A DNA stretch of 31,498 nucleotides from JBCCZC01 sp039188505 (GTDB taxonomy: Bacteria > Pseudomonadota > Gammaproteobacteria > Xanthomonadales > SZUA-38), in contig JBCCZC010000013.1 of the NCBI GenBank assembly GCA_039188505.1, positions 1 through 31,498 on the forward strand, read 5' to 3'. Under the pieces are notes generated by a model, which saw only the letters and a list, made by a program, of their open reading frames with translations, did no database searches and was not told the DNA's origin. The translations under genes and the position numbers were made by a program. This document shows positions 23,823 through 31,498 of the stretch, piece by piece (the stretch's first letter is position 1; each line of letters starts with the position of its first letter).

Positions 23823-25642
23823 GCGTGTCGGTCGGGATCGATCGCGTCGGGAGGGATGACGCGGCCGGCTTCCTCTGGCGTGGTCAGCCCGGCGATGACC
23901 TTGCGCGCCGCGGAGACGCGAAGGGGGCGCATGCCCATCTTGATCGCCCGGCGAGTGAGCGCGGAAAGGTCCGTGTCCTTGAGAATCAGATCGTCGATTC
24001 GGCTATCGACGGCCATCATCTCGTAGATCGCCGTCCGGCCACGGTAGCCGGTATTCCGGCACGATTCGCAGCCGACAGGGCCATAGAACTGCTTCGGCTC
24101 GGGGATCTTCCAGCGGCCGATCAGCGACTGCCAGTGGGCCGGGTCGAGGTCGGCTGGGGCTTTGCACTCAGGGCAGAGCGTCCGGACGAGCCGCTGCGCC
24201 ACGATGCCGCACACCGTGCCGCGCAGCATGTAATGGGGCGCGCCGAGGTCAAGGAGCCGGGTAATCGCCGAGGGCGCATCGTTGGTGTGCAGTGTCGACA
24301 GCACGAGGTGTCCGGTGAGCGCGGCCTGGATCGCCATCTGGGCAGTTTCCAGGTCGCGGATCTCGCCGACCATGATGACATCGGGATCCTGCCGCAGCAG
24401 GGTACGCACGCCGGAGGCGAAGGTCACGCCGATGCCCGAGACCACCTGCATCTGGTTGAATTCCGGCGAGACCATCTCGATCGGGTCCTCGACGGTACAC
24501 ACGTTGATGTCGGGGCTGGCGAGGTGTCGCAGCGTGGCGTAGAGCGTCGTCGTCTTTCCCGAGCCGGTCGGCCCGGTAACCAGAACGATGCCGTGCGGAC
24601 GCTCGACCATCTGGCGCCAGATGCCCAGTTCGCTGCTGCTGAAGCCCAGCTCTTCGAAGCCGAGCTGCGTGACGACCGGATCGAAGATCCGCATGACGCA
24701 CTTCTCGCCGAAGGCGGTGGGCATGATGGAGATCCGGAGCTCGATCTCCTGGCCGTCGGGTGCGCGGGTCTTGATGCGGCCGTCCTGCGGCCGGCGCTTC
24801 TCGGCGACGTCCATGCGGCCGAGCACCTTGATGCGCGCGTTGACGGCGCCCATCACCGGCGTCGGCATCTGGTAAACGGTATGGAGACGCCCGTCGATGC
24901 GGAAGCGGACGTTCGAGAGCTCCCGCCGCGGCTCGAGATGAATGTCACTCGCGCGCTGGTCGAAGGCGTATTGGAGCAACCAGTCGACGATGAAGACGAC
25001 ATGCTGATCATCGGCGTTCAGATTCCCCGACCGGCCGAGCTCGAGGAGCTGCTCGAAATTCGGGATGCCGGCGATGCCGCCGGTGCCGATGCGAAGATCC
25101 GTCGCCCGGCGAACCGAACGCGAGACGCCGTAGAACTCCTCGATGAAACGATCGATATCGAGCGGAGAGGCGACGACCACCTTGATCTGCCGCCGGACGA
25201 TCTGGCTGAGATCGTTCATCCAGCGCAGGTCGAAGGGTTCGGAGGTGGCGACGATCAGCGTATTGGGCTGGATCTCCACCGGCAGGATGCCGTAGCGCCG
25301 CGCGTAGGCCTGGGAAATGATGCCGGTAACGGCCTCGACCTCGACTTCCATCGGATCGATGCGATAGTGCGGCAGGCCGCATTCGGCCGCCAGCCACTCG
25401 GTCAGCACGTGGATGTCGAGGAGCCGACCGTTCAGGGTCGGGTGCGGTAGCTTGAGCTTGGCGACCTGGATCAGCGGGTGCAGCTGTCGGTCAACGCCAC
25501 TCTCCCGCAGCGAGCGGACGCGACCGACGTGATCGCGGGGGACGAGACCATCGCTGATGAGCGCATCGATGACCGCGTCGAGGGAGATAGGTCCACCGGA
25601 CGAGAGACGCGGGCGATCCGTGTCGGCACTGTTCACGTTCAT
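23819..25642 (-). CDS. GspE/PilB-type secretion ATPase
   Basis: A 607-residue hexameric ATPase of the type II secretion / type IV pilus family. An N-terminal GspE_N/MshEN-like region covers about 20-175. Walker A is GPTGSGKTT (357-365), the Asp box is TVEDPIE, Walker B lies near 419-425 with GEIRD (426-430), and a His box HLVLSTLHTND follows. A tetracysteine zinc motif is present as CPEC (490-493) and CESC (525-528). All catalytic parts appear intact. No secretin, inner-membrane platform or pilin gene is nearby, so it is an orphan here. It starts at 25642 with GGAAG upstream, divergent from glyQ, and leads the four-gene run with the amidotransferase and ATP-grasp genes. Confidence 0.9.
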   Translation of the reverse strand: MNVNSADTDRPRLSSGGPISLDAVIDALISDGLVPRDHVGRVRSLRESGVDRQLHPLIQVAKLKLPHPTLNGRLLDIHVLTEWLAAECGLPHYRIDPMEVEVEAVTGIISQAYARRYGILPVEIQPNTLIVATSEPFDLRWMNDLSQIVRRQIKVVVASPLDIDRFIEEFYGVSRSVRRATDLRIGTGGIAGIPNFEQLLELGRSGNLNADDQHVVFIVDWLLQYAFDQRASDIHLEPRRELSNVRFRIDGRLHTVYQMPTPVMGAVNARIKVLGRMDVAEKRRPQDGRIKTRAPDGQEIELRISIMPTAFGEKCVMRIFDPVVTQLGFEELGFSSSELGIWRQMVERPHGIVLVTGPTGSGKTTTLYATLRHLASPDINVCTVEDPIEMVSPEFNQMQVVSGIGVTFASGVRTLLRQDPDVIMVGEIRDLETAQMAIQAALTGHLVLSTLHTNDAPSAITRLLDLGAPHYMLRGTVCGIVAQRLVRTLCPECKAPADLDPAHWQSLIGRWKIPEPKQFYGPVGCESCRNTGYRGRTAIYEMMAVDSRIDDLILKDTDLSALTRRAIKMGMRPLRVSAARKVIAGLTTPEEAGRVIPPDAIDPDRHA

Positions 25643-25722
25643 GACGCTTCCGATTATGCCACGACCGGCGGGTCGGGCCTGCGGGAGCGCTCCTGCGCTG
25701 CAAATCGGACGCGTTCCGGCGC

Positions 25723-25728
25723 TATACT
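25723..25728 (+). promoter_or_regulatory. Candidate -10 element for glyQ
   Basis: TATACT, matching TATAAT at five of six positions, 30 bases before the glyQ ATG in the gap shared with the divergent GspE-like gene. The -35 region (TGCAAA near 25699-25704, 18-base spacing) is weak. Confidence 0.45.
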
Positions 25729-25757
25729 AGGGCGTTTTGCCACGACGATCGGCCATC

Positions 25758-26687
25758 ATGCTTGAATCCGCCGCACGCCCCCGGGATTTCCAGGATTTCA
25801 TCGGGCGGCTCAATGCCTTCTGGGCGGAACGGGGCTGCGTCCTCGTTCAACCCCTCGATATCGAAGTCGGCGCCGGGACCTTTCACCCCGCGACCTTCCT
25901 GCGCGCCATCGGGCCAGAGCCCTGGCGCTCGGCCTATGTTCAGCCGTCGCGGCGGCCGACGGACGGGCGCTACGGTGAGAACCCGAACCGGTTGCAGCAC
26001 TACTACCAGTACCAGGTTGTGCTCAAGCCCTCGCCCCTCGAGATCCAGGAGCTCTACCTCGATTCCCTGCGCGCGGTCGGTATCGATCCCTCGGTGCACG
26101 ACATCCGCTTCGTCGAGGACAACTGGGAGTCCCCGACGCTCGGTGCCTGGGGCCTCGGCTGGGAAGTCTGGCTCAACGGTATGGAGGTGACCCAGTTCAC
26201 CTATTTCCAGCAGGTGGGCGGCCTCGACTGCAAGCCCGTCATGGGCGAGATCACCTACGGACTCGAGCGCCTGGCGATGTATCTGCAGGAGGTCGACAAC
26301 GTCTACGACCTCGTCTGGACGCGGTCCGAGGGCCGCGCCGTCACCTACGGCGAGGTCTTTCACCAGAATGAAGTCGAGCAGTCGGCCTACAACTTCGAGC
26401 ACGCCAACACCGATGCGCTCTTCGTGGCCTTCGATCAGGCCGAAGCCCAGTGCAACCAGCTCATCGAAGCCGGCCTCCCGCTGCCGGCTTACGACCAGGT
26501 GCTGAAAGCGTCGCACAGCTTCAACCTCCTCGATGCGCGCAGCGCGATCTCGGTCACCGAGCGGCAGCGCTTCATCCTGCGCGTTCGGGCGCTTGCGAAG
26601 GCCGTGGCGGAGGCGTACTACGCCAAGCGCGAGGCGCTGGGCTTCCCCGGCTGCGAGGCCGCTACCGCGGAGGTGGCCCATGGCTGA
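25758..26687 (+). CDS. glyQ: Glycyl-tRNA synthetase alpha subunit
   Basis: The 309-residue catalytic subunit of the bacterial alpha2beta2 glycyl-tRNA synthetase, a class II enzyme that activates glycine. The family sequence is plain: FWAERGCVLVQPLDIEVGAG, FLRAIGPEPW, YVQPSRRPTDGRYGENPNR, QHYYQYQVVLKPSP, WEVWLNGMEVTQFTYFQQ and EITYGLERLAMYLQ. The ATG at 25758 is preferred over an in-frame start seven codons earlier because the latter overlaps the promoter. Its stop overlaps the glyS start by eight bases. Confidence 0.97.
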   Translation: MLESAARPRDFQDFIGRLNAFWAERGCVLVQPLDIEVGAGTFHPATFLRAIGPEPWRSAYVQPSRRPTDGRYGENPNRLQHYYQYQVVLKPSPLEIQELYLDSLRAVGIDPSVHDIRFVEDNWESPTLGAWGLGWEVWLNGMEVTQFTYFQQVGGLDCKPVMGEITYGLERLAMYLQEVDNVYDLVWTRSEGRAVTYGEVFHQNEVEQSAYNFEHANTDALFVAFDQAEAQCNQLIEAGLPLPAYDQVLKASHSFNLLDARSAISVTERQRFILRVRALAKAVAEAYYAKREALGFPGCEAATAEVAHG

Positions 26688-28767
26688 CGTCGCCGACTTC
26701 CTCGTCGAGATCGGGACAGAGGAGCTGCCGCCAGGTAGCCTCGATCGACTCCTCGACGCCTTCGCCGACGGCCTCGCCCACGAGCTGGCCGAACTGAACG
26801 TGGTCGTCGCCGGCGACGCGATCACGCGCCTCGCGTCCCCGCGCCGGCTCGCGCTGCTGGTCCGCGACGTGCCGCTGCGGCAGCCGGACCGGAACGAGGA
26901 ACGGCTGGGCCCACCGGTTGCGGCCGCGACGGACGCCGACGGCAACCCGACGCGCGCAGCCCAGGGCTTCGCCGCGAGCTGCGGCACGACCGTCGATCAG
27001 CTCGACCATGTCGACACGGACAAGGGTCTGCGCCTCGGATACGTTCGGCACGTGCCCGGCGAGGCATCAGCCACGCTGCTGGTCGGGGCGGTGGAACGGG
27101 CCCTACACCGACTGCCGGTACCGAAACCGATGCGCTGGGGCGATCATGATTTCGCCTTCGTGCGTCCCGTCCACTGGGTCGTGATGCTGCTCGGCGAGGA
27201 CGTGATCGACGGTGAGCTGCTGGGCCAGCCGATCGGCCGGATCAGCCGCGGCCACCGCTTTCACCATGCCGACGCGATCCACATCGCCGAGCCGGCTGCC
27301 TACCCGGAAGCACTACGCGGCGGCTTCGTGCTCGTCGATCCGGCCGAGCGCCGCGAACGGGTCCGCGCGTCGGTCGAGGCCGCCGGCACCGCCACCGGCG
27401 GCAGTGCCGTCATCCGGGAGGAGCTGCTCGAGGAGGTCACGAACCTCGTCGAATGGCCCGTGGCGCTCGCGGGCCGCTTCGACGACGACTTCCTGGCGGT
27501 GCCCGCCGAAGCGCTCGTCTCGAGTATGGAGAAGCACCAGAAATTCTTCCCGGTTGTCGATGCCAACGGTGAGTTGATGCCGCGCTTCGTCGGCGTGTCG
27601 AACATCGAGAGCACCGACCCCGAGGAGGTCATCCGCGGCTACGAGCGTGTTATTCGCCCGCGTCTCGCGGATGCCCGCTTCTTCTGGGATCTGGATCGCA
27701 AGCGTCCGCTGGAAGAGCACCGCGACGCGCTGGCGAAGATGGTCTATCAGAAGCGGCTCGGCAGCCTCGATGAGAAGGCCCAGCGCGTTGCCAACCTGGC
27801 CGCCACGCTGGCCGACCAGCTCGGCGCCGACGTCGACGCGGTCCGCCGTGCCGCGTCGCTCGCCAAGTGCGATCTGATGGCGGAGATGGTCGGTGAGTTT
27901 CCGGACCTGCAGGGCATCATGGGGCGCTACTGCGCGCTGGAGCAGGGTGAGAGCGAAGCCGTGGCGTGGGCGATCGAGGAGCACTACCTCCCGCGCTTCG
28001 CCGGCGATACGCTGCCGACACGTCCGGTAGGCCGCCTGCTGGCCGTTGCCGACCGGGTGGATACGCTGGCCGGAATCTTCGCGGTCGGACTCAAGCCCAC
28101 GGGAAACAAGGATCCCTACGCCCTGCGCCGCGCCGCACTCGGTCTCGGCCGCATCCTGATCGAGGGCGGCGTGGACATCGATCTCGAGGCCCTGTTCGAC
28201 GGCGCCCTGGCCGCGGTCGCCGAGCACGTTCCGGAAGCGGTAGAGGTTCGCGACGAGGTCGTCGACTTCGTGCTCGAGCGCATGCGCGCCTGGTATCACG
28301 AGCAGGGCGTGGACACGGAGATCTTCAACGCGGTGGTGGCCCGGCGCCCGACCCGCCCCCTGGACTTCGACCGCCGGATCCAGGCCTGCCGGACCTTCGC
28401 GGCCCTGCCGGCCGCCGAATCCCTGGCGGCCGCGAACAAGCGGATCGGCAACATCCTCCGGAAGGCCGAGGACGCCATTCCCGGCGAGCCGGACGCCGGC
28501 GCCCTGACGGACGCAAGCGAACAGGCGCTCGCCGCGGAGATCGCGGAGGCGGCCGGCGCGGTCCTGCCGCAGATTGCCGCCGGGGCGTACGGCGACGCGC
28601 TGGCGCGGCTCGCCGAGCTGGCGCCGACCGTCGACCGCTTCTTCGATGAGGTGCTGGTGATGGCCGACAACCCGATAGTCCGCCGCAATCGCCTGGCCCT
28701 CCTGGCGCAGCTCAAGGGTCTCTTCGACGGCATCGCCGACATCTCCCTGCTGGCGCGCGCCCGATGA
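26680..28767 (+). CDS. glyS: Glycyl-tRNA synthetase beta subunit
   Basis: A 695-residue subunit that binds tRNA-Gly and is required for aminoacylation with GlyQ. The N-terminus DFLVEIGTEELPP is diagnostic, followed by ITRLASPRRLALLV, MRWGDHDFAFVRPVHW, SSMEKHQKFFPV and a C-terminal anticodon-binding helical region. The ATG at 26680 has GGAGG 7 bases upstream; the in-frame open region before it lies inside glyQ. It overlaps glyQ by eight bases and the next gene by four, so the three are translated as a coupled unit. Confidence 0.96.
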   Translation: MADVADFLVEIGTEELPPGSLDRLLDAFADGLAHELAELNVVVAGDAITRLASPRRLALLVRDVPLRQPDRNEERLGPPVAAATDADGNPTRAAQGFAASCGTTVDQLDHVDTDKGLRLGYVRHVPGEASATLLVGAVERALHRLPVPKPMRWGDHDFAFVRPVHWVVMLLGEDVIDGELLGQPIGRISRGHRFHHADAIHIAEPAAYPEALRGGFVLVDPAERRERVRASVEAAGTATGGSAVIREELLEEVTNLVEWPVALAGRFDDDFLAVPAEALVSSMEKHQKFFPVVDANGELMPRFVGVSNIESTDPEEVIRGYERVIRPRLADARFFWDLDRKRPLEEHRDALAKMVYQKRLGSLDEKAQRVANLAATLADQLGADVDAVRRAASLAKCDLMAEMVGEFPDLQGIMGRYCALEQGESEAVAWAIEEHYLPRFAGDTLPTRPVGRLLAVADRVDTLAGIFAVGLKPTGNKDPYALRRAALGLGRILIEGGVDIDLEALFDGALAAVAEHVPEAVEVRDEVVDFVLERMRAWYHEQGVDTEIFNAVVARRPTRPLDFDRRIQACRTFAALPAAESLAAANKRIGNILRKAEDAIPGEPDAGALTDASEQALAAEIAEAAGAVLPQIAAGAYGDALARLAELAPTVDRFFDEVLVMADNPIVRRNRLALLAQLKGLFDGIADISLLARAR

Positions 28768-29303
28768 AACTCGTCGTTCTCGGCCGCGACGGCGTCATCA
28801 ACGAGTCGCTCGAAGACGGCAGCTCGGTGACGGCTACCAACTGGTCCACGCTGCCGGGGAGCATGGAGGCCATCGCGATGCTGACGCGCTCCGGTATCCG
28901 GGTGGTCGTCGCGACGAACCAGCAGGGTGTTCGTGAGGGCACCCTCGATGTGGAGGACGTCCACGACGTCCACGACAAGATGCACCAGATGGCCCAGGAA
29001 GCTGGCGGCGCCATCGACGCGGTGTTCTTCGCGTCCACGGGCAATCCTCGCGGGCATGGAAAGCAGCAGCCGAAGGTGCAGCTGCTCGAGCAGGTGCAGG
29101 CGCGGTACCAGGTGGATTTTCCCGACATGGTCGTCATCGGCGATTCGCGCGAAGATCTCGATGCCGCTGCAGCGGTCGGCGCGCGCTCCGTGCTGGTCCA
29201 GACCGGTCACGGCCGGGAGGTACTGGGCGAACTGGCGGATTTCGACGGCGTCACCATCCACAGCGACCTCGCGGCTGCGGTTGACGCCCTGCTCGGCGCA
29301 TGA
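28764..29303 (+). CDS. GmhB-like HAD protein lacking the catalytic nucleophile
   Basis: A 179-residue HAD-superfamily protein in the position, and with the overall pattern, of GmhB (heptose-1,7-bisphosphate 7-phosphatase, LPS core precursor synthesis). VVVATNQQGV (47-56) and VVIGDSREDL (123-132, Asp127 and Asp131) are intact. Motif I, normally DRDGVIN, reads GRDGVIN: the nucleophile Asp is Gly7 (codon GGC) while the second Asp (Asp9) remains. The zinc loop (CxH...CxC) and following RKPKPG of GmhB are replaced by FASTGNPRGHGKQQPK; the protein has no Cys. It is probably not a phosphatase, and a regulatory or binding role is possible. It overlaps glyS by four bases (ATGA). Confidence 0.8.
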   Translation: MKLVVLGRDGVINESLEDGSSVTATNWSTLPGSMEAIAMLTRSGIRVVVATNQQGVREGTLDVEDVHDVHDKMHQMAQEAGGAIDAVFFASTGNPRGHGKQQPKVQLLEQVQARYQVDFPDMVVIGDSREDLDAAAAVGARSVLVQTGHGREVLGELADFDGVTIHSDLAAAVDALLGA

Positions 29304-29336
29304 GGCGCAGCGGTCCCGGTCGGATCGCCTGATCCT

Positions 29337-30071
29337 ATGCGGTTGCGCAGCTTCGCCTTCTTCATCGTCCTCGCGCTGAGCCTGCTGGTCTATGCGCCGC
29401 TGGTGGCGCTGCTGTTTCCCCTGCCCTTTCATGTGGCGCATCGCGCCAGCAACGTCTGGACGCGGTTCTTCGTCTGGTTTTCGCGGACCATCGGCGGTGT
29501 GGACTGCCGCATCGACGGTATCGAGCGACTCCCCGGTGGTCCCTGCATCTTCTTCTCGAAACACCAGTCCGCGTGGGAAACGCTGGCCTTCCAGGCGCTG
29601 CTGCCACCGTACGTCTGGATCCTGAAGCGGGAGGCTCTGTGGATTCCGTTCTTCGGCTGGGGGCTGTCGGCGCTTCGACCGATCGCCATCGACCGGTCCG
29701 CTCGGGGCGCTGCCGTACGCCAGATACGCGACCAGGGCATCGAGCGCCTCGACGCCGGGCTGAGCGTCCTCATCTTTCCCGAGAGCACGCGCATGCCGCC
29801 CGGAAAGACGCGCCGGTTCGGCCTGGGCGGCGCAGTGCTTGCCACGGAATCCGGCTACCCCGTGGTGCCCATCGCCCACAACTCGGGCTCGTTCTGGCCG
29901 GCCCGCCGGCTACTCATCGAGCGCGCGGGAACGGTCGACATCGTCATCGGAGAACCGATCAACCCGACGGGGCTCACGCCCGAAGCGCTGAACGAGCGCG
30001 TCAAGGGCTGGATCGACGCAACCGTCGCCGATCTCGAGGAACGCGCCCGGGCGAAGGCGACCAACGCTTGA
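29337..30071 (+). CDS. 1-acyl-sn-glycerol-3-phosphate acyltransferase (PlsC family)
   Basis: A 244-residue membrane-associated acyltransferase that should transfer an acyl chain to lysophosphatidic acid. A hydrophobic N-terminal helix (about 6-28) is followed by the catalytic block KHQSAWET, an HX4E version of the usual HX4D, with His76 and Glu81. The acceptor-binding block is FPESTRM. The HX4E form is common in this proteobacterial subgroup, so I do not treat it as damaged. It starts 33 bases after the HAD gene in the glyQS cluster. Confidence 0.87.
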   Translation: MRLRSFAFFIVLALSLLVYAPLVALLFPLPFHVAHRASNVWTRFFVWFSRTIGGVDCRIDGIERLPGGPCIFFSKHQSAWETLAFQALLPPYVWILKREALWIPFFGWGLSALRPIAIDRSARGAAVRQIRDQGIERLDAGLSVLIFPESTRMPPGKTRRFGLGGAVLATESGYPVVPIAHNSGSFWPARRLLIERAGTVDIVIGEPINPTGLTPEALNERVKGWIDATVADLEERARAKATNA

Positions 30072-30189
30072 CCGCAGGCAAGCCGCGTAAGCGCGAGCAG
30101 GTCTTTGCGCGGCGTAGATCGGTCACACAGGTGCAGCCCGAGCGATCAGCGCCAGCGAGACCTACCGGCGGCGGCGTGCTCGGGCCCGA

Positions 30190-30885
30190 CTACTCCTCGA
30201 AAAGCCAGCCGGTGACGGCGTCCCGAGGGTGGAGGGCATAGCTGGCGACCTGGGACACGTGGTGGGCCTGGGGCACTGCGAAGACGGACAGGCTGTTGAA
30301 GCGCGGCATGAAGCAGGCCGTCACCTCGCCGTCGGCTTCGAAGTGCAGCAGGCCACCCCAGTCCGGGTCCCAGCGTCGCGTCAGGTTGAGCACCCAGGCA
30401 TAGCGCCGCTGGCGGCCGGCATAGGTGTCATCATGCCGCTTCAGGAACGACCCGACCTCGTAGCGCGTCGCGTGGGCGTCCGAATAGGTGAGCTGCCCGT
30501 TGCCGGTCAAGCGGCGCATGGGCTCGAGAAAACCGGGCGACGCGATCCAGCTCGCCACCTCGGGGAGCACCGGTTGGTCTCCGGGAACGACGTCCCGACG
30601 GTAGTACGCGAAGGCAAAGCCGGCACGGGATTGGCGCCTCAAGTCCTCCGCCATGCGGGCGCGGGCCTGCGGGGGCATGCGGGCGAGCTCGTCATGGGGC
30701 AGCTTGAAGGGTCCCTGGCGCGCGTCCGTGAGCGCGAAATCCCAGTGCGGAATGGCTGCGAGCGCCGTCGCCAGGGATTCCGCCGCAGCCGATTCGAGGA
30801 CGTTGCGCACCTGGACCCGACCCTGCTCGACCAGCGTTGCGGCGGCGCCGGCCCAATCGACGGTGCCGGCGAACGCGAGTGTCAT
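30190..30885 (-). CDS. 2-oxoglutarate/Fe(II)-dependent oxygenase, Tpa1/Ofd1-like
   Basis: A 231-residue double-stranded beta-helix dioxygenase. Iron ligands fit His151 and Asp153 in FLKRHDDTYAG, and a distal His in VPQAHHVSQV (208 or 209). Arg221 in HPRDAVTGW would hold 2-oxoglutarate. RYAWVLNLTRRWDPDWGGLL resembles prolyl-hydroxylase-type proteins of the Tpa1/Ofd1 group, which hydroxylate protein residues in other organisms; the substrate here is unknown. Its ATG overlaps the stop of a nuclease-gene remnant by four bases, so it was probably once coupled to a full-length nuclease gene. It converges on the acyltransferase gene; the 30072-30189 gap shows nothing recognisable. Confidence 0.85.
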   Translation of the reverse strand: MTLAFAGTVDWAGAAATLVEQGRVQVRNVLESAAAESLATALAAIPHWDFALTDARQGPFKLPHDELARMPPQARARMAEDLRRQSRAGFAFAYYRRDVVPGDQPVLPEVASWIASPGFLEPMRRLTGNGQLTYSDAHATRYEVGSFLKRHDDTYAGRQRRYAWVLNLTRRWDPDWGGLLHFEADGEVTACFMPRFNSLSVFAVPQAHHVSQVASYALHPRDAVTGWLFEE

Positions 30886-31067
30886 CGGAGGCCGACGACG
30901 AGCGGGTCGTGATCGGAGGAACGAACGGCCGACGGGGTGTAGAGCTCACGACCGATCTCTCCGGGTTTCCCCTCGAGGTTGTAGTCGAGCCACGCCGGAT
31001 AGGCAGCGTTGATGTGCCAGACGCGCGCGCCGCTGGCGCGTGCGGCGAGAGACGGGCTCGCGTATGC
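30882..31067 (-). pseudogene. C-terminal remnant of an endonuclease/exonuclease/phosphatase-family nuclease
   Basis: About 60 codons encode a recognisable C-terminus: ASPSLAARASGARVWHINA, LDYNLEGKPGEI, YTPSAVRSSDHDPLVVGL. The SSDHDP ending is the last catalytic motif (Asp/His) of this nuclease superfamily. The ~90% of such a protein that should lie upstream (higher coordinates) is missing. The frame stays open to 31310, but that part reads as low-complexity antisense of the VanZ-like gene. The break lies near 31060-31070, estimated by eye. The remnant has no start of its own and is probably non-functional. Confidence 0.72.
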
Positions 31068-31109
31068 CTCGATATCTCCCTGAGCCGTGTTGTTCCGCTC
31101 GTCGCGCTG

Positions 31110-31498
31110 ATGACGTTTGGCGTCCTTGTTGGGCTGGTATTCGAGACCGGGGTCGGACATCCCTACGACAAGGTCATCCATATCGGCTTCTTCGCATTGC
31201 TGACACTGTCCATTCATGCGCTCTTTTGTTGCCGCCTCAGGATTTCGGCCGTGGTCGCGTTCGGAATGGGCATCGCCGGAGAACTTGTGCAGGGCTTCCT
31301 TCCCCATCACGCAATGTCGCTGCCCGATCTTGTTGCGAACGGCATCGGCGTCGCGCTCGTGGTTGCGCTCATCGCATTGCTGCGCTCAGAGGTGACGCAG
31401 GCCGTCAAGGATCCAGGGGAAGATCTCAATCTCGGCAATATGGGATTGCAGCCGATGCCGATCCGCTACCTGTCCGGCGAGGCCTCGTCCGACGTTGA
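31110..31498 (+). CDS. VanZ-like family membrane protein (runs off the window)
   Basis: An open plus-strand frame from ATG 31110 to the window edge, with no stop. It reads DKVIHIGFFALLTLSIHAL, then GIAGELVQGFLPHHAMSLPD and LVANGIGVALVVALIALL. The D-K-x-x-H start of a helix and the GELVQ...SLPDLVANGIG block are characteristic of VanZ-like proteins, small multi-helix membrane proteins of mostly unknown role. The frame is also open upstream to about 31014 without an ATG, so the true N-terminus may have been lost at the nuclease junction. No good ribosome-binding site is seen. Composition looks less GC-rich than the neighbouring genes. Confidence 0.72.
   Translation, partial: MTFGVLVGLVFETGVGHPYDKVIHIGFFALLTLSIHALFCCRLRISAVVAFGMGIAGELVQGFLPHHAMSLPDLVANGIGVALVVALIALLRSEVTQAVKDPGEDLNLGNMGLQPMPIRYLSGEASSDV

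Noticed and set aside
23825..25450. Plus-strand open frame (541 codons) opposite the GspE-like gene
   Set aside because: It is the antisense shadow of a gene with intact Walker motifs; its sequence is rich in Asp, His, Arg and Gly without domain structure.
29571..29590. HX4E instead of HX4D in the acyltransferase as a damaged active site
   Set aside because: KHQSAWET is a normal form in this PlsC subgroup, and the FPESTRM block is intact.
28296..29879. Minus-strand open frame (527 codons) across glyS, the HAD gene and the acyltransferase gene
   Set aside because: It spans the ends of three coupled plus-strand genes and shows no family motif.
31067..31310. Upstream part of the minus-strand frame continuous with the nuclease remnant
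   Set aside because: The residues there (Asp/Arg/Gln/Glu-rich) do not resemble the nuclease family, while the opposite strand gives a clear VanZ-like sequence.

Overview
The window is GC-rich chromosomal DNA (roughly two-thirds G+C by eye) from a Gammaproteobacterium, possibly near the Xanthomonadales/Chromatiales. The evidence is gene order. The blocks def-fmt-rsmB-DUF4390-ntrY (minus strand, divergent from a LysM gene), ridA-recG, and glyQ-glyS-gmhB-plsC are arrangements I associate with that class. No rRNA, tRNA, CRISPR array, insertion sequence or prophage gene was seen. GTG and TTG starts are common, and many genes abut or overlap by 4 bases.

Layout. 1-4.7 kb: the 3' end of lipA, the periplasmic protease prc, an AT-rich intergenic segment with a good promoter and a strong terminator (small-RNA or attenuator candidate), an alpha/beta hydrolase, a DUF4252 exported protein on the minus strand, and a 26-bp perfect palindrome. 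4.7-11.1 kb, minus strand: an AhpD-like protein and the operon def-fmt-rsmB-DUF4390-ntrY (translation maturation, 16S rRNA methylation, sensor kinase); no ntrX follows ntrY. 11.2-14.0 kb: an exported LysM protein and a FadI-like thiolase. 14.1-16.6 kb: a CmoB-like methyltransferase divergent from an EgtB-type sulfoxide synthase, then an unrecognised 123-residue protein. 16.7-20.1 kb: ridA, recG and a three-helix membrane protein with a cyclic-nucleotide-binding (Popeye-like) domain. 20.2-21.9 kb: a squalene/phytoene synthase and a type I IPP isomerase.

21.9-25.6 kb, minus strand: a compact run of an orphan GspE/PilB-type ATPase, a class I glutamine amidotransferase, a small protein that keeps only the two ends of an ATP-grasp protein, and the full-length ATP-grasp paralogue. 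Junctions are nearly all translationally coupled. This is the best candidate here for an undescribed system. 25.7-30.1 kb: glyQ, glyS, a GmhB-like HAD protein lacking the catalytic nucleophile and the zinc cysteines, and an acyltransferase. 30.2-31.5 kb: a 2OG-Fe(II) oxygenase, the last ~60 codons of a nuclease gene, and a VanZ-like gene running off the window. The nuclease stump meets the VanZ region at what looks like a recombination junction.
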